DNA of 64,000 nucleotides from Enoplosus armatus (Eukaryota; Chordata; Actinopteri; Centrarchiformes; Enoplosidae): positions 13,878,692 to 13,942,691 of the forward strand of contig NC_092196.1 of assembly GCF_043641665.1 (NCBI RefSeq). The letters run 5' to 3'. Both the position numbers and the translations under genes were made by a program. Under the pieces are notes generated by a model. That model searched no databases and had not been told where the DNA came from. It was given only the letters and a program-made list of their open reading frames with translations. Position 1 is the first letter of the stretch; each line of letters begins with the position of its first letter. This document shows, piece after piece, positions 1-12,498 of the stretch.

Positions 1-3000
1 ACTCTGTCATCACCCCAATAAAGCCAGTTATTGACTCTCTTGAGGGTAATTGGGAAATTATTGGAGGTGGCACTTTAAAGCCCATTATTAGCTTATACAG
101 CTTAGAGGAACCTTATGATTGTCTGTAGGCTTGACCTTCTTGTAGAGGTTAATTGTTTGAAACTGTTTCATACTTGATATGCACAAGATGTTAGGCTGGG
201 TTAAAATAATGCAAAACTGTAGACACACTGCATAGATTTGTCTATTTAAAACAAGAAGGTCATTTCTGTCAATAGTAAAAACAACTAGTTTTGGGATACT
301 ATAGAAAGAGAAAGCTGGAATGAGTTGATCACTGTTGTGTGTGAGTTTTTGTTCTAGACGTGAAGCAGCATGCCAGGACGAGAGGACCGGTATCTACCTA
401 AGTGATCTTAACTCTAAAAGCTCCCTCTGTCCAGTTTATCTCCGCTTGTGCCCCCTTCCTTTTGTCTCCTCTTTTCTTCAGGCAAACTCTATTTCGGGAC
501 TGACGGTGTTCTAGCCATGTAGTGAGGTGTGTGAGTGTGACTGTTTTATGTCTGCTTGTGTGTTTTGGGCGGGTGGCAGGTTTATGTTAGAGGAATCCTG
601 GTGCTGTTCTTTTGGCAGAGAAAGCTGCCAAGTGAGTGAGACAGCAACACGTCACAGCATGTCGGTGTGTGTAGGGCCAGGAATATTAAATTGTCTCCTG
701 TGTGTGTGTGTTTATGAGTGAAAGTGTGGGTGTGGGTGTTTTTGTATATGCGTCATCGTGGCTCGACACCCTACTACAGCTGCCATGTGCGTGCTGTTTG
801 TTGACAAATTTGCCGGTAATGTTTTGCTGCATGTTTTAGGCCCTCATCCAACACACTCTGAAGTTATGGAACACGCTGGCGTCACTCTGCGGCTGACAGC
901 CATTAAAAGGGCTCAGTCAAGTCATTAGCTAGTGGAAGGAATGATTTTGCTTACTCCCTTGTTAGTGTATTAATGCATCGCCTCCCCATTTGACAGCACT
1001 GCAGAGGTGCAGGAATCCATTAGCTGCACCGTTCCTCAGATCGACTACATGGGCACATGTTTTTCGCTGTCAATACGTCTTCCTTCCCCCATTAGCACGC
1101 CAGAGCCAGCTCAGGCCTTAGAAATGTCTCAGTTGCCTGGAGGCTGAGGGGCAAGTGAGAGCCTGAATGAGTGAACAGCCCCGGGGTGGGAGAGTAGAGG
1201 GAGGCGTGGAAAGAGAGAAGGGGTTGAGGATCTACAGTAGGGGTCACAGGTCAGACGCAGGGGCGCCTGAAGGATCTTATCCACAGCTGTCTGCTCATGT
1301 CCTACCGAGGAAGTGGTACTGAGGGATAGGAACGGTTCAGACAGGAAATAGCTTCAAATGTACTTTTAATGAGGCAGCTGCAGTCTTCTCCTCGATGATG
1401 GTACCATAAGTGCCCAGGGTGGTCCATAGGTATTAGTCGTAATGACTGAATAAAGATGTGTACTCTAACCCTCAGTGTTCATTAGCTAGAATGGGTTTGA
1501 AGAGGCTTACCATCAAAGTATCTACCTGAATCCGAATACAGCCTGCAGAACTAATGACTAGTCCTCTTCTGTCTGTCCCCCCATAAGGAGACTTAGACTG
1601 TCCTTGGCGCCATAGCATGGTTACCCATCATCGGGACCATTTTATCATTGTGTCACATCTCATTTGCTGGAGCCTTCCCTCCCTTCATCCTCTCAAGCTC
1701 CACTCTGAAGTTGTTCCAACTGCATGTTCTCCTGCAAACCAAAACACACTGACAAAACAACCCTGCAGCCCTCAACTCTTTCCTTACATACAGCACCACC
1801 ACAATCAGGCTGCTCCATGCCAAATACCTCCCCTGCAGTCTCAGCCACAGTCTCAACCGTGTGTTGTTCTCACATTGCAGACTGCCAGCCCTCACCTCGC
1901 TGCGCACACCCTTACCTTCACACCACAAAAACCACCAGAGAGCCCCTTTAAAGTTTCCAAGGTACATACCAGAGTGGCGGGTCCTTTATGTTCCTGCTGA
2001 ATCAGACAGCCAGACAGACAGCCCACTTCAGACCTCCCCACTCATGCCCTGAACTCCAGATCCGGGCTCCAGGAAGCAGGTCAGTGAAGTGTGGAGAGAA
2101 CAGAAGCAGCTGTGGGAAGCATGTCTCCACTGGCCAGCAGTAACAGTGTGGCAAGAGTTCTCCTGGTGTGCTGGTGGAAGGTAAAGCAACATAAAGGCAG
2201 TCGAAAGTACCTTGCCCCCAAGAAACATTATATTTTACTTTACACACACTTTATTTTGCTACGTGTGACTTTGATGATTGAGTTTGTGAATTTGCGCACC
2301 AAAAGCTTCAAGCTTCAAGCTTGCAGGTCACTTTCAGCAGTCTCACTGCTTCTTTCTTGGCCTTTTTGGGTGCCCTGTCTTTGTATGTCACTGTATATGA
2401 GGTGCACCATATGTCTTAGAGAACAAAAGGCCTTCCATTGCTCACACTTTTGTTTGGTGTTGGTAATGCGCCATGATAAAAGAAGCAGTGGGTGTCTACT
2501 TAAACAGGTTGTGTGGAGCCCAGGCATAGCAGATGCTGATGATAGCAGATGGTTAACAAAGATCCAGGCCTGTTTTGGCTCCTCAGTCCCTTTTTGTTCT
2601 TCACCGATTAGTCTCTTTGTGTCGCGATCAGGGCAGACAAAACAGATCTGGCCAATTATGGAAACAGAAATGGGTGTGTGTGAGTGCAGGGGGCCACCAC
2701 TCACCCTCATCCCACCTCTCCACTACTTGGATTGGGCCACCAAGGATGAACAGGGAGTCACTCACACACACGCACAGTAATTTAATTGGGTTTGTGGCAG
2801 TTTATGGTTGCCAATCATAATCATAGCCTTCATGCGAATGACTTCACCTCCTGTTTAAGTGTTACCTGCCCTACAGTACAACAGTGTGTGTGTCTCTCTC
2901 TCTCTTTTGTGTGCTTGAGTCTGTCTGATGGTGCATACAGTCTCTTCCCAGACTGCCTCTACAAACAAAGACCTTAAAGTGATTCAAACTGAATAGTGAT

Positions 3001-6000
3001 TAGATGAAAGAACAAATCAAGGCTATCTTGGCAGCTTTGTGCAGGTAAAGTCATTATTGAACAAATAATAGTACAAGCCCACCCAGCCCAACTGCAGACT
3101 GCGCTTTATGAGCATGTTAGGCAGGCTGTGACACTGCTTCTTGTAATGTTGTTACTAAGGATTATCGTGTTTGCAAAGATTCAAATTACAACACTTCACT
3201 TCTCTTTATTACTTTTTTTTCAAGGTTGACTTGAAGGTAAAAAAGCAGCATAAAATTTAGTTGGGAAACATTGGCACATGCAAGCTGATCAGGGGCCCAG
3301 CAAGGGTGGACCGCCCCTGAAGGGTGCTGCACAGCCCAGGCCAGTCCAAAACTGCAGGCCAGATGGACCTGCGTTGACAGGTCACTAATTGTTTGTCCTC
3401 CAGTTCTATCAAAGGGCAAATGTAGAACGAGGCCTGTTCAGTTGAACATTATTGGGTGTGATGAAGCAGATGGTCATTACTGTGGTTTAGATATAGCTTT
3501 AGGCTCAGTGTCATGCTTGTCCGACAGCAGCAGCATCCACAGGAGTTAATTTAGGTCTGTGATAGCGAATAGGCTGTTCGCCTCAATGCATGTCTCTCTG
3601 ATTGTTTGGCTTTAGCGTGGTTTATTTGGTTGGTTAGTTTTTCTTCCAGGTGCTGGTGGGTTTTTTTGGCGGTTTGTTTGGTTGTCTGTTAGTCTATGTG
3701 GCTATGGGTTTGGATCTGTTTGCATCCCAGTGTGGTTTTTATGTGTATGTGTGTTGGGGGTATTCTTCTGGTTGAGGTGGGGTCGTGTTTACAGAGCGGG
3801 TCCCAGCAGAGCCCAGATCTCTGACCCTCACATTCCAGAACCACCACTAATCGCCTCCGTCTGCTGTTCTCTGTAGAGGAACCCTTGCCGCATCTCTCTT
3901 GGCCCCATCTCTCCAGTGTTCTCTCACCCCAGTATTACTGCCATCACACCCATTAGTCAATTCTAGCCTCCTGGCCATGAATTTTAGCCTAGTTTTTACT
4001 TCGATGCTGTATTGATCAACAGATGTTTAGCAATATGACCGTAAAGCATGTCGATGAATAGCTACCATCTGCCCTCTTTTTTTGCCTTTAATCACTTTCT
4101 CCATAGGTTTCTTTTTTATTTCTTGCTTTTGGTTGTTGTTGTTCTTCTCTCACAGTGAGCTCATTCTGGGCTGTGGTCATAGATGTGTAAATTAGAACCA
4201 GAAGAGTTTCTCAGAGTGAGGCACATATCCCCTCTGCTCTCATTCCTCCTCTTCTCCTTCCTCCCTCCCTCCCTCCCTCCCTCTCTTCTTCCCCCCCTTC
4301 TTTCTTTCTATTCCTTTTGACTATTTGAAAGCATTCCTGCTTTGAGTGTCAGGCCCAGCAAGCAGCACATTTTGGCCTGGCAGAGTGAGCCAACCCACGC
4401 CGCCTCTTTTTGGGTCCCCTCGCAGGCTTTTCCTGGTCTGGCTCTCTTTTGAGCATGTCTTGGCCAGGTGCAGAGGTTTGCTCACAGCTGCCTGACAGAT
4501 GATGTGAGGGTCTCTGGAGTGTTTTTGTGTCTTGTTGTGAAAACGGTTTTAATGTAGTTGTAAAGCATAGAGGTTGACTGTGACACAGGAGCTTGTAATT
4601 TGTATAGGATCGTGCAGATACTGAATAACTTGTAACTTGTATAACTGCAGCACTATCGCTATGTTTTTTATTTATCTTACAGTACTAAGAATTTGTGACA
4701 CAACTTTGGTTGAGGTCAATTCTGTGAATTCATTTTATTGCAAAACTTTGCAAACAGTTTTGCCACAGTAGCGTGATCTTTGGCCATTAGTGCCGAGTTT
4801 GTCCATGGACTTCACAACCATCAGTATTGGCAGGCCTTAGGTCATAAAATATGCTGTTATCTGGCTCAGCACTTAATGGTTCCCATTAGACCTCCATATG
4901 TATTGAAAATGATCCCTTTAGAAGTCCACGTTCCTACTGTAACCGCAGAGCGTTTGGTCCTTAATGGAGAATCTGTCCATTACTTCTCTGTCAATGCAGC
5001 AAAATATTGATTATTGAGAGAGAACTGGCCATATTGTGGAATCTGATGAGGAGTAAGCCTGTTAATGGATGATATGGAAAGCAAAAAAGGTCTCTATGTG
5101 CCACAAAACTGACCTGATTTCATCCAAAGCAATTTATTTATGGCAGAATAAATGTCAAATGCTGTACTTTATGTTGCAACCTTTGATGTGCTTGATCAAA
5201 AACACATTTCAGAAGAAAATGCAGCATGTCCGAGTCTGTGTAAAAATGGCTTACAAAGCCCTTCATTATAAGCTGCTCTGTCCACTTTTGGGCATAAATG
5301 ACACTTTGAAAACAGTTGCTTTACTTATTGTATAATGCCGATTATACAATCAGTAGATTTAAATTTCATTCCCCAATCAATGGTCAATATGTCACTATTA
5401 GGTATTACTTGGAATATTAAAATTACAATGACACAAACTGTGACTGTTGACTGTGTGTTGGATAGTTTTTCATTTAAAACCTATTTAAAATGGAGCGCAG
5501 TGCACTAAAATCAAATGAAAATAATCCACACCCACTCAGTTTGAACCAGAGACGAACCAGACCGTATCTCTGCAGGTCTCCACCAAGGTATGATACACAC
5601 AGATAAAGGGATTATGATTAGGAGATTAAGAGAGGTGTGTGCATTTTATGCAGGTGGCAGAAGAGAACCAGGAAACCCTCATTCAGGATATGTATTTTTA
5701 AACGAACAAGAAAAAAGGACTTTCCCAAAGTATTTATTTAATACTCCCAGCAATCTTAGCCGATATAAACTAATCAGAATTATTCAAGCAAGCAGTTTTC
5801 TTTAATATTACTGTTCCTAGAAATATGTCATCCTAGCAATGAGATGACATCACCTTTTCTGTAATATAATGCAGTCAAATACAACATACTACTAACTATG
5901 GTGGCAACACAAAATCCAACATTACAAGATTCTTACAATATAAGATTTGACTACAGAAGGGTTATTTCTGTGGATTGCATTACATACTCTACCTAATACA

Positions 6001-7772
6001 CTCAGTAATCATCCTATTGTTTGACAAGATTCAACTGGCATTTGTTATAAAGACAGGAATCCTGGCCAGACAACAGCAGAGCTTCAAAACAGATGATGAA
6101 TTCCTTTTGTCTAAAAAAACAAACAGCACCTGTATGTGACCTGTATGTGGCCGTGTGTGTTACATGAGGTACATCAGTGCGTGACTGAGCTGAATTTATG
6201 TAGCTACATGTGTGAGGAGACGCCTGTGGACGTGGCGACTGAATGAGTGAGAGATCGGGGTCAGATGAGAGGTGTTTTCTATCTCTCTCTCTGTTGACGT
6301 CACGGCCTCTGCTATCTGCCTGCAACGTGTTTCCCTCCCTCACTTTCTTACCCCCATTAACATATATGGAAGTGGGCTGGCTTTTATCTGTGTTTTGTCT
6401 TTCTGTTAGGGCAGCATGACTTTGACCACACAGGTCACTAACACATGCTTTTGACAACAGTATAACATTCTTAATCCAGTCAGGCTATTGGCCACACAGC
6501 AGTTAAGAGTTGCCTCTTCATGATTATTTCCCTTGTTATCCTTGTTTATCAGGCTGAGCGGCCGATATGGTATGTTTTACAAGTGGACTGTATGGTTGTG
6601 ATTGCAAACACACAGAATGATGGCTAAAACCGAGACAAAGCCAATGTGGACAAATCTTAAAGTGCAAATAGTTACCTTTAGTAGGTCAGGTATTCATGTC
6701 CTGTTCTTTGCCCGTCAATACTTGTTGATTTATCAAGCTTAAAGACATGTTTGTGTGCCATTGTTTGCATGCTCGAGTGTGTATTTTTGTGTGTATCCTG
6801 TGGACTACTCAGTCACGTACTCTGAGAGATTCCCTGGCAGAAGCAGTGTTTTGGCCTGGGTGCGTTCCAGCCAACCAGCAGGCCTGGGATGACAGGAAGA
6901 GGCACAGAGGTTAATGATTAGTCCCATGTTCTCGCTGCATTCCATGGGGTGACGAGGGGACATGGGATAAGGGACAGAGAAATGGAGCAGGCTGGGCAGG
7001 CTTTTACAGGGCTATTGGCTATTTGAAGTACAACACAGAAGAAAAAGCTGTGCAGCTCGGCCTCAGTTTCTGGGATACAAACGCACAATCTCCCTCATTA
7101 AAATGTGGCGCAACTTTTACCCTATGAACTTTCACCATCAGGCGGTGAGGTTTGTTTGCTTAAGTGTGCCAGACCTTGACCGCCTTTCACCTGATACAGA
7201 GTTCTTTTAATTAGTGACCAGCCAGGAAACATAGTGAACACATATGTAGGTTAATTGTTGATGTAAGATTAGATGGATTGAACTGCCTTTCACTGGAACA
7301 AAGTGTCATTGCTAAACAATACCATGCCCTTCCTACAGTGGGCCTATTGTCCTCTTCTGGCACAGTGAAACTTCCTGTTTAACATGCCCCCTAATATCTT
7401 CTTCCTCCTTCCTCATCTTAATTCTCCACTGTCATGCCCATCTCCCCGTCTCTCTGTCTCTCTGTGTCTGTCATCTCTCCTTCTCTCTGATCTTCTGGTG
7501 GAAGCAGCTATGTGTGGAATGCTTTATCCCCCTGGAATCTGGAAATCATGTCACCGGATGACTGACACTCTTTAAAGCTGCTCCTGTGAGGCAGGAGAAG
7601 GCCATCTTTATATTAGCCGACTGTACCAACTATCTCTGTATCTTGCTCTCTCCGTCTCTCTCTCTCTCACCCTGTGATCTTTGTTGCACAGAGCACATGC
7701 TCACAGACATTCATCAAGCCATCTTTTGTTTTTTGTCTGCCTCCCCTCCCTTTCTCCCCCACATCTCATCAG
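1..7772. other. Non-coding: upstream / first-intron region of the PLPP-like gene
   Basis: No exon with homology or consistent splice phase was found on either strand. The PLPP-like gene to the right lacks its first coding exon, which in this family encodes the N-terminus and first membrane helix, so part or all of this stretch is probably its first intron. Visible contents are simple: three tandem copies of a 7-bp unit containing HindIII sites at 2303-2322, a (CCCT)n run near 4258-4287, and CT-rich tracts near 7430-7500 and 7645-7670. Open frames here are low complexity and lack splice context. Confidence 0.6.
4258..4287. repeat. (CCCT)n simple repeat
   Basis: Tandem ctcc/ccct units are read directly, embedded in a wider pyrimidine-rich tract that includes a C7 run. 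Confidence 0.9.
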
Positions 7773-7930
7773 CCTCCATCCCATTCTTTGCATGTGAGTT
7801 GAAGGCAGTGACTCCGTACAGACGAGGCCTCTTCTGTGGAGACTCCAGCATCACCTATCCCTACGTGGAGAGAGAGGCCATCCCTGACGGCCTGCTCATT
7901 GCTGGTGGTATAGCCATCACTGGCCTAACG
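7773..7930 (+). CDS. plpp3-like: PLPP-like exon 2
   Basis: Acceptor after ctcatcag and donor gtgaga. It starts at phase 1 (an upstream G would give Ala) and encodes SIPFF, the first extracellular loop with [18 protein letters not shown], and the start of membrane helix 2. The phase matches the family, where the first intron interrupts the A/G before the L/I-P-F motif. Confidence 0.93.
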
Positions 7931-10721
7931 GTGAGACAATGACAGCTGTTAAGTATTGGCACAGTGAGTTAAAAGTTGTCATCGCTTTAATATGATGTAA
8001 TGAAGCATGTGTGTTTTAGTAAAACAAATATACTTTTCACTGTTTCAGTATTTGTGCAGCTGTACTGTATGACTTATGTTAACCAGTTTCGCTTGTCTTA
8101 TTTCTCTCTCAGATCGCACTGGGTGAATGCTACCGGGTGCGTTACCGAGGTGTCCACTCACGGGCTTTTGTGCGAAACTGCTATGTGTCGTGCCTGTACA
8201 AGGAGCTGGGCAGCTTCCTGTTTGGTTGCTGTGTGGGTCAGTCTCTCACCAATATGGCCAAGCTAAGTGTGGGACGCCTGCGACCCAACTTCATGTCTGT
8301 CTGTAACGTCACCTATGCGTCCATCAACTGCACTCCGGGCAGTTATGTGCCCGAGGTCGTCTGCAGGCAGGATAATCAGAAGATGGTGGAGGAAGCAAGG
8401 TGTGTAGTGTGTGTGCTCAGAAATGATTTGGTTTGTTTACTAAGGGTGGGGTATACTGTACAATAGCTTGACTCATCCAGTTAATGTGTAATCTTATTGA
8501 TATTACCCCCTCAGGAAGTCTTTTTTTTCCGGCCATGCTTCCTTCGCAATGTACACCATGCTCTATCTGGCGGTAAGTCACATCTACTTTTAAATACACA
8601 CACACACACACACATCTGGAATGTGACCTTCACATTCACCTGAGCTTGTGTTGTGTAATTACAGTATTTGGTACTGTTTTTACAAAGTTGGGGGAATATT
8701 ACAGCTCTCACTTTCGTTTCAGTTATTAGAGTCAACACCAATCCCTCGGGGCCAACAACACTGTGCACAACTTAACTTGATAAGCTAATTAAACATGCGC
8801 AAACACACACCAAGACATGTGCTGTTGAATATATTCACACTTCCTCATCGTGAGGGAGGAGATCTTTGAGAGCAGCAATTCTCCAAAGGCATCCCGCTTC
8901 AAACTGAAAGAGCTGGTGAGACAGAGAGACAGAGAGGAGGGGAGAGAGTGGGAGAGTAAGAGAATGAGGGAGAATGTTTTCCACAGGGAACATGAATAGA
9001 TGAAGAGACTACGCAGACAGAGGAGGCCTTGTTGTGGGTCTCATTTAGAGGAGGGGGTGGAGGGCTGAATATGCCTGCTGAGAGATCGACAGGCTTCTTT
9101 CAGCAAGAGACACCCTCTCAACCCCACCAGCCTCCCCCAAGCTCTCTCTTTCTCTCACACTGCTCTGCCCAGTAGGCATGGGTGCATTGTGGGAGAGAAA
9201 CGACAGTTAGAGGGAGACAAAAGCACATTATTAACCATAAAATGTCCACATTCCTCATGTATTCCCCGTCATTAACCCTTAGAATATAGTTTTAGGTGAC
9301 TTAAATATTTTATTGTTAATAAAGCTAAAATTAATGAAATGAGGATGTTGCTGTGCAAAATTCAAAGAGAGGAGAAAAGAAAATCACTGCCTCTCCTATT
9401 TGCATTTGTGTACTATAGAAGTCTAAATGAAAAGCAGCTCATCTCTGACCAGAAAGAGACAGACAAGGATGAGTAGGGGAGGACTGAATTAGAGGAATAA
9501 AAGGGTAAAGTACTGAAGGAAAGAAGTGGTCTGAGAAAAACAGTCTCTGTGTTTGTTACACCTGTTTTCTCTCCTCTCTGCATCTCACTCCATTGTTTCT
9601 CCACACACACACTGCAGGGAAGTTTGCTGCTTGCTAGTGTTTCAGCAGACTGTAGACAACCTGGAGAGATTGTGTCGTCAAACCTGTAGCTACATGCCAC
9701 CCGGACAGTGGCCAGCTGCTAGTGTTTAAGACAGGATCAATGACACCTGCTCTCAGTTGGGATAGGAAAGGGAGAGAAGGACCCGGTGAGGGTCGGCCTC
9801 ACTGCAGGAATGTAGGCCATGTGCTCCAGAGTTGTTGATGGGTCCAGACAGACCTCCAGCCACCTCATAAAGCAAGCCCTGCCTCTGCATCATGCTCACC
9901 CTGTGACCCCATTTTTACAGACACAAACATCCATTCTGTACTGCAGCACTGGTGCAGGAGATGAGGATGAACAAAAGGAGGAAATGGGGTTTAGATAGTG
10001 TTAATGGACTCGTGCCAAGCTTCTCTTTCCCCTCTGGGTTAGCAGACTGAGGAGATGGCCATGTTTCACTTAAAGGGCTCTGCCTGTGTTTATAGAACTT
10101 GAATTATAAGACATAATCATCAGTTTATGCTTGTGGGGCATACATTAACACACAGGCACCCACATGCATGTAATTACTTTTCTGTAGTAATTATAAAGTC
10201 AGTAACAAATTACAATATTTATCTTCTTTCCTGCAGTTCTACCTGCAGGCGCGGTTGTCGTGGCGAGGAGCTCGGCTGTTGCGCCCGCTAATACAGTTCC
10301 TCTTAGTGATGATCGCCATCTACACCGGCCTGAGCCGTATCTCTGACTACCGTCACCACCCTACTGACGTCCTCACAGGCTTCATCCAAGGAGGGCTCAC
10401 CGCATACTGGGTGGTATGTCGAAAATCACTGTTGTCTAAATAGCCTTGAATAACTGCTATCTCTGTCTTCACAGGATTTGCTTCTTAGCTTAAACAATAG
10501 GTTCCCTCCCTCATTTTCCTCACTCTGATCTCTCATGGTGTTTATAAACAGTGAATGATTGACAGCGTGTGTGGTCTGTGTATATTTCCTGACATGTTTT
10601 GTGTCTGTGCCTGCAGGCCTTCTACATTTCCTCCATGTTTAAGCCCTGCGCCCGTCCAGACCTGTCTCCCACTAGCATGTCTCTGGAGAGTCCACTGTCC
10701 AGCCAGCAAACTGTCTGTTAG
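7773..10721 (+). CDS. plpp3-like: Lipid phosphate phosphatase, PLPP3-like (exons 2-6; exon 1 outside window)
   Basis: Integral membrane ecto-phosphatase of the PAP2 superfamily. Family members dephosphorylate lysophosphatidic acid, phosphatidic acid, sphingosine-1-phosphate and ceramide-1-phosphate at the cell surface or in internal membranes. Five exons (7773-7930, 8113-8399, 8515-8572, 10237-10413, 10617-10721) join in frame to 260 residues plus a stop. All three catalytic signatures are intact: KLSVGRLRP (C1), SGH in FFSGHASF (C2) and [12 protein letters not shown] (C3). The extracellular loop between C1 and C2 has two N-glycosylation sequons (NVT, NCT). The core resembles PLPP3 more than PLPP1 or PLPP2 (for example [27 protein letters not shown]). 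However, the RGD of human PLPP3 is R-Q-D here and the C-tail ends in a free cysteine. A fish-specific fourth paralogue (ppap2d) is possible. Exon 1, with the first helix, is not in the window. Confidence 0.95.
8113..8399 (+). CDS. plpp3-like: PLPP-like exon 3 (catalytic motif C1)
   Basis: 95 codons plus two bases, from IALGECYRV to EEAR; acceptor tctctcag, donor gtgtgt. It holds membrane helices 2-3, the C1 motif K-x6-R-P (KLSVGRLRP), and the glycosylated loop [13 protein letters not shown]. The position of the human PLPP3 RGD motif reads CRQDNQK. Confidence 0.95.
8515..8572 (+). CDS. plpp3-like: PLPP-like exon 4 (catalytic motif C2)
   Basis: 58-bp exon encoding [19 protein letters not shown]. 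It carries the SGH catalytic signature, whose histidine participates in catalysis in this family. Acceptor ccctcag, donor gtaagt. Confidence 0.96.
8573..10236. other. Intron 4 of the PLPP-like gene
   Basis: 1.66 kb bounded by gtaagt and ttcctgcag. It contains an (AC)n run at 8595-8614 and purine-rich stretches, and no further coding signal was seen. Confidence 0.85.
8595..8614. repeat. (AC)10 microsatellite
   Basis: Uninterrupted dinucleotide repeat just inside intron 4 of the phosphatase gene. Confidence 0.9.
10237..10413 (+). CDS. plpp3-like: PLPP-like exon 5 (catalytic motif C3)
   Basis: 59 codons from FYLQARLSW to TAYWV. It holds membrane helices 4-6 and the C3 motif S-R-x5-H-x3-D ([12 protein letters not shown]), whose histidine is the nucleophile in this superfamily. 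Acceptor ttcctgcag, donor gtatgt. Confidence 0.96.
10617..10721 (+). CDS. plpp3-like: PLPP-like terminal coding exon 6
   Basis: 34 codons plus TAG: end of helix 6 (AFYISSMFK) and a short cytosolic tail, [18 protein letters not shown] followed by SSQQTVC. The Ser/Thr/Pro-rich tail ends in cysteine and differs from the human PLPP1-3 tails as I know them. Confidence 0.93.
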   Translation, partial: AFYISSMFKPCARPDLSPTSMSLESPLSSQQTVC

Positions 10722-11046
10722 CAGGCACATGCAATCATTCCAGGAATCAGAAGAGAAGATGGACTGCAGAAAGACAGACAGAATGTTAGATAGCACAGGT
10801 GAAGAGCAGAGAAAAGAGAAAAACGTTAGTTTTTACGAAAGGGAATCATTCTAAGAGAATGATACTATTAAAGTACAATCTAACACATGTTTGCTCTTTT
10901 GGGCATACTGATACGCATACATTCACACAGTAATCTAACACACACTCACGCGTGAAACACAAGAAGCACATTTGACTGTAAGTCAAACCCGTCCAGTGAA
11001 AAGAACTGCATAGTAATATTACAGATATTTTTTTATATATGAAAAA

Positions 11047-11052
11047 AATAAA
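11047..11052 (+). terminator. Candidate proximal poly(A) signal AATAAA
   Basis: AATAAA within an A-rich run about 325 bp after the phosphatase stop. Its use would give a short 3' UTR that lacks both hairpins. Confidence 0.4.
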
Positions 11053-11513
11053 AGTGTCTATTTTTCAAGAGGATTTTTAGAAGCTGCTAATGTTGATAGT
11101 TTCCAGTTTTAACTTTTTTTCTGTGATGGAGGCATTCGGTCAGTCCTTTTAGTTAGCTTCTAAGCAGAACTGGTCGCTCTTTGGTCTTGGGTGAGAGAGG
11201 AAAAAAACGCTAGCCTCCACTTTGTTTTTGACCCTCTGCCCAGCCTGGAAAACATCGCCCAGCAGCTGTGAACTGAGACCATTAGACCTCACATGTAAAG
11301 ACAGCTCTGTACCAGGTGACAGAACTGGCAGTGATAAGGAACAAGCACTGGCTTCAACTTCTAACCATCTTTACCTTCAGTGGCCTGATGTGCCGCTGCT
11401 CTTATCAGACTGCCCTACATCACTATGACTAAACAATAACCTGTTCGTAAGCAAAGAAAAGAAAACAGTATTTGTGCTGTAATACAATGTTATCTTACTT
11501 GTCTAACCAAGGG

Positions 11514-11559
11514 AGTGATGGGGAGGAATCTGACCGAGTAGCTTTCCTTCCCCATCACT
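11514..11559 (+). other. 3' UTR hairpin 1
   Basis: Left arm 11514-11528 (AGTGATGGGGAGGAA) pairs with right arm 11544-11559 (TTCCTTCCCCATCACT) over 15 base pairs with one bulged base and a 15-nt loop. It is shorter than a typical microRNA precursor, so an RNA-protein binding element is more likely. Confidence 0.6.
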
Positions 11560-11679
11560 ACCACTTTTCTGTACTAACCACTTTGACTGTGTCTCAGAGG
11601 TGGAGGTTTGACTGAATTTTATAACCTTTGACTTTTGTCCCCTGACTCTCTGAGCTGCACCTTGATTTATGCCACTCTG

Positions 11680-11721
11680 ACAGGAGAGCCGAAGTGGCTG
11701 CGAGCCCAGTGGCTCTCCTGT
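11680..11721 (+). other. 3' UTR hairpin 2
   Basis: Perfect 11-bp inverted repeat ACAGGAGAGCC / GGCTCTCCTGT separated by 20 nt. The interior can form a further GGCT/AGCC stem. It lies 120 bp after hairpin 1. Confidence 0.6.
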
Positions 11722-12153
11722 GCATCTTTATTAATAGCACTTGAACGTACATAATGGAACCTTTTAATTATAATCAATATTATATATTTTATCACACGTT
11801 TGAATAATCAGTGTTTATTTTTGTTAATGTTGACTCATACACTATGTTTTTTTTTCTTTAAATGATAATTATTCAAATTGAATGTAAATAGTTATTGTCA
11901 TTTTATAAACCACGCAGAATTTCAAAAGTATTAGTTCCAGTTTTGGACAGTTTTTACATGTTTATTAAGTGTTTGTATTTACGTTTGTGTCAATCAGGTA
12001 CGGAGAGTTACTATTGTATCTGTTGTAACTACTAGACTGAGCCACAGATATTATCAGAAAGCTATATTTTTTGTGTTCCCAGTTATTGTTATCTGTTGTG
12101 TCTGTGAATGCCAGAAAGGCAGAAATAACCACTGTACTCAAAAAAACCAAACC

Positions 12154-12159
12154 AATAAA
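12154..12159 (+). terminator. Poly(A) signal AATAAA, distal, PLPP-like gene
   Basis: AATAAA followed within 30 bp by T-rich and GT-rich sequence, in sense orientation 1.4 kb after the stop codon and just before the LINE insertion. Confidence 0.6.
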
Positions 12160-12498
12160 ATGAATGTTGAATGTTTTTAACTTCTTCTGTCCTGTTTTTA
12201 GTGCCAGTAGTGCACCACAGTCCCTCTCATCAGAATCAGAATCAGAAACTGTTTATTGCCAAGTAACATACATTACAAGGAATTTACTGTGGTCTGAAGG
12301 TGCTATTGTTTTGATAACAAATAAGTAGAATATAAAAGCTAAATAAGAATAACAATAAAAATTAAAATAAGATAAGATAAATAACAACAGTGCAGTGACC
12401 AGAATAAAGTAAAGTGTCCAGGTAAAGTGTCCAGTAGGGGGTGGGTGCCTTAATGTAACGCAGGGGGTTATATAACGTATAACTTGTGTTTGTGTTCT

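Larger units (their letters stand above)
10722..12180 (+). other. plpp3-like: Predicted 3' UTR of the PLPP-like gene
   Basis: AT-rich, non-coding DNA directly after the stop, ending at a good poly(A) signal at 12154-12159 with T/GT-rich sequence beyond it. An earlier AATAAA at 11047-11052 could give a short form. Two strong inverted repeats (11514-11559 and 11680-11721) lie in the long form only. The end point is inferred from signals; no transcript evidence is available here. Confidence 0.6.

Noticed and set aside
2091..2780. 229-codon open frame on the + strand
   Set aside because: No domain, no splice context, biased composition and overlapping minus-strand open frames; consistent with chance.
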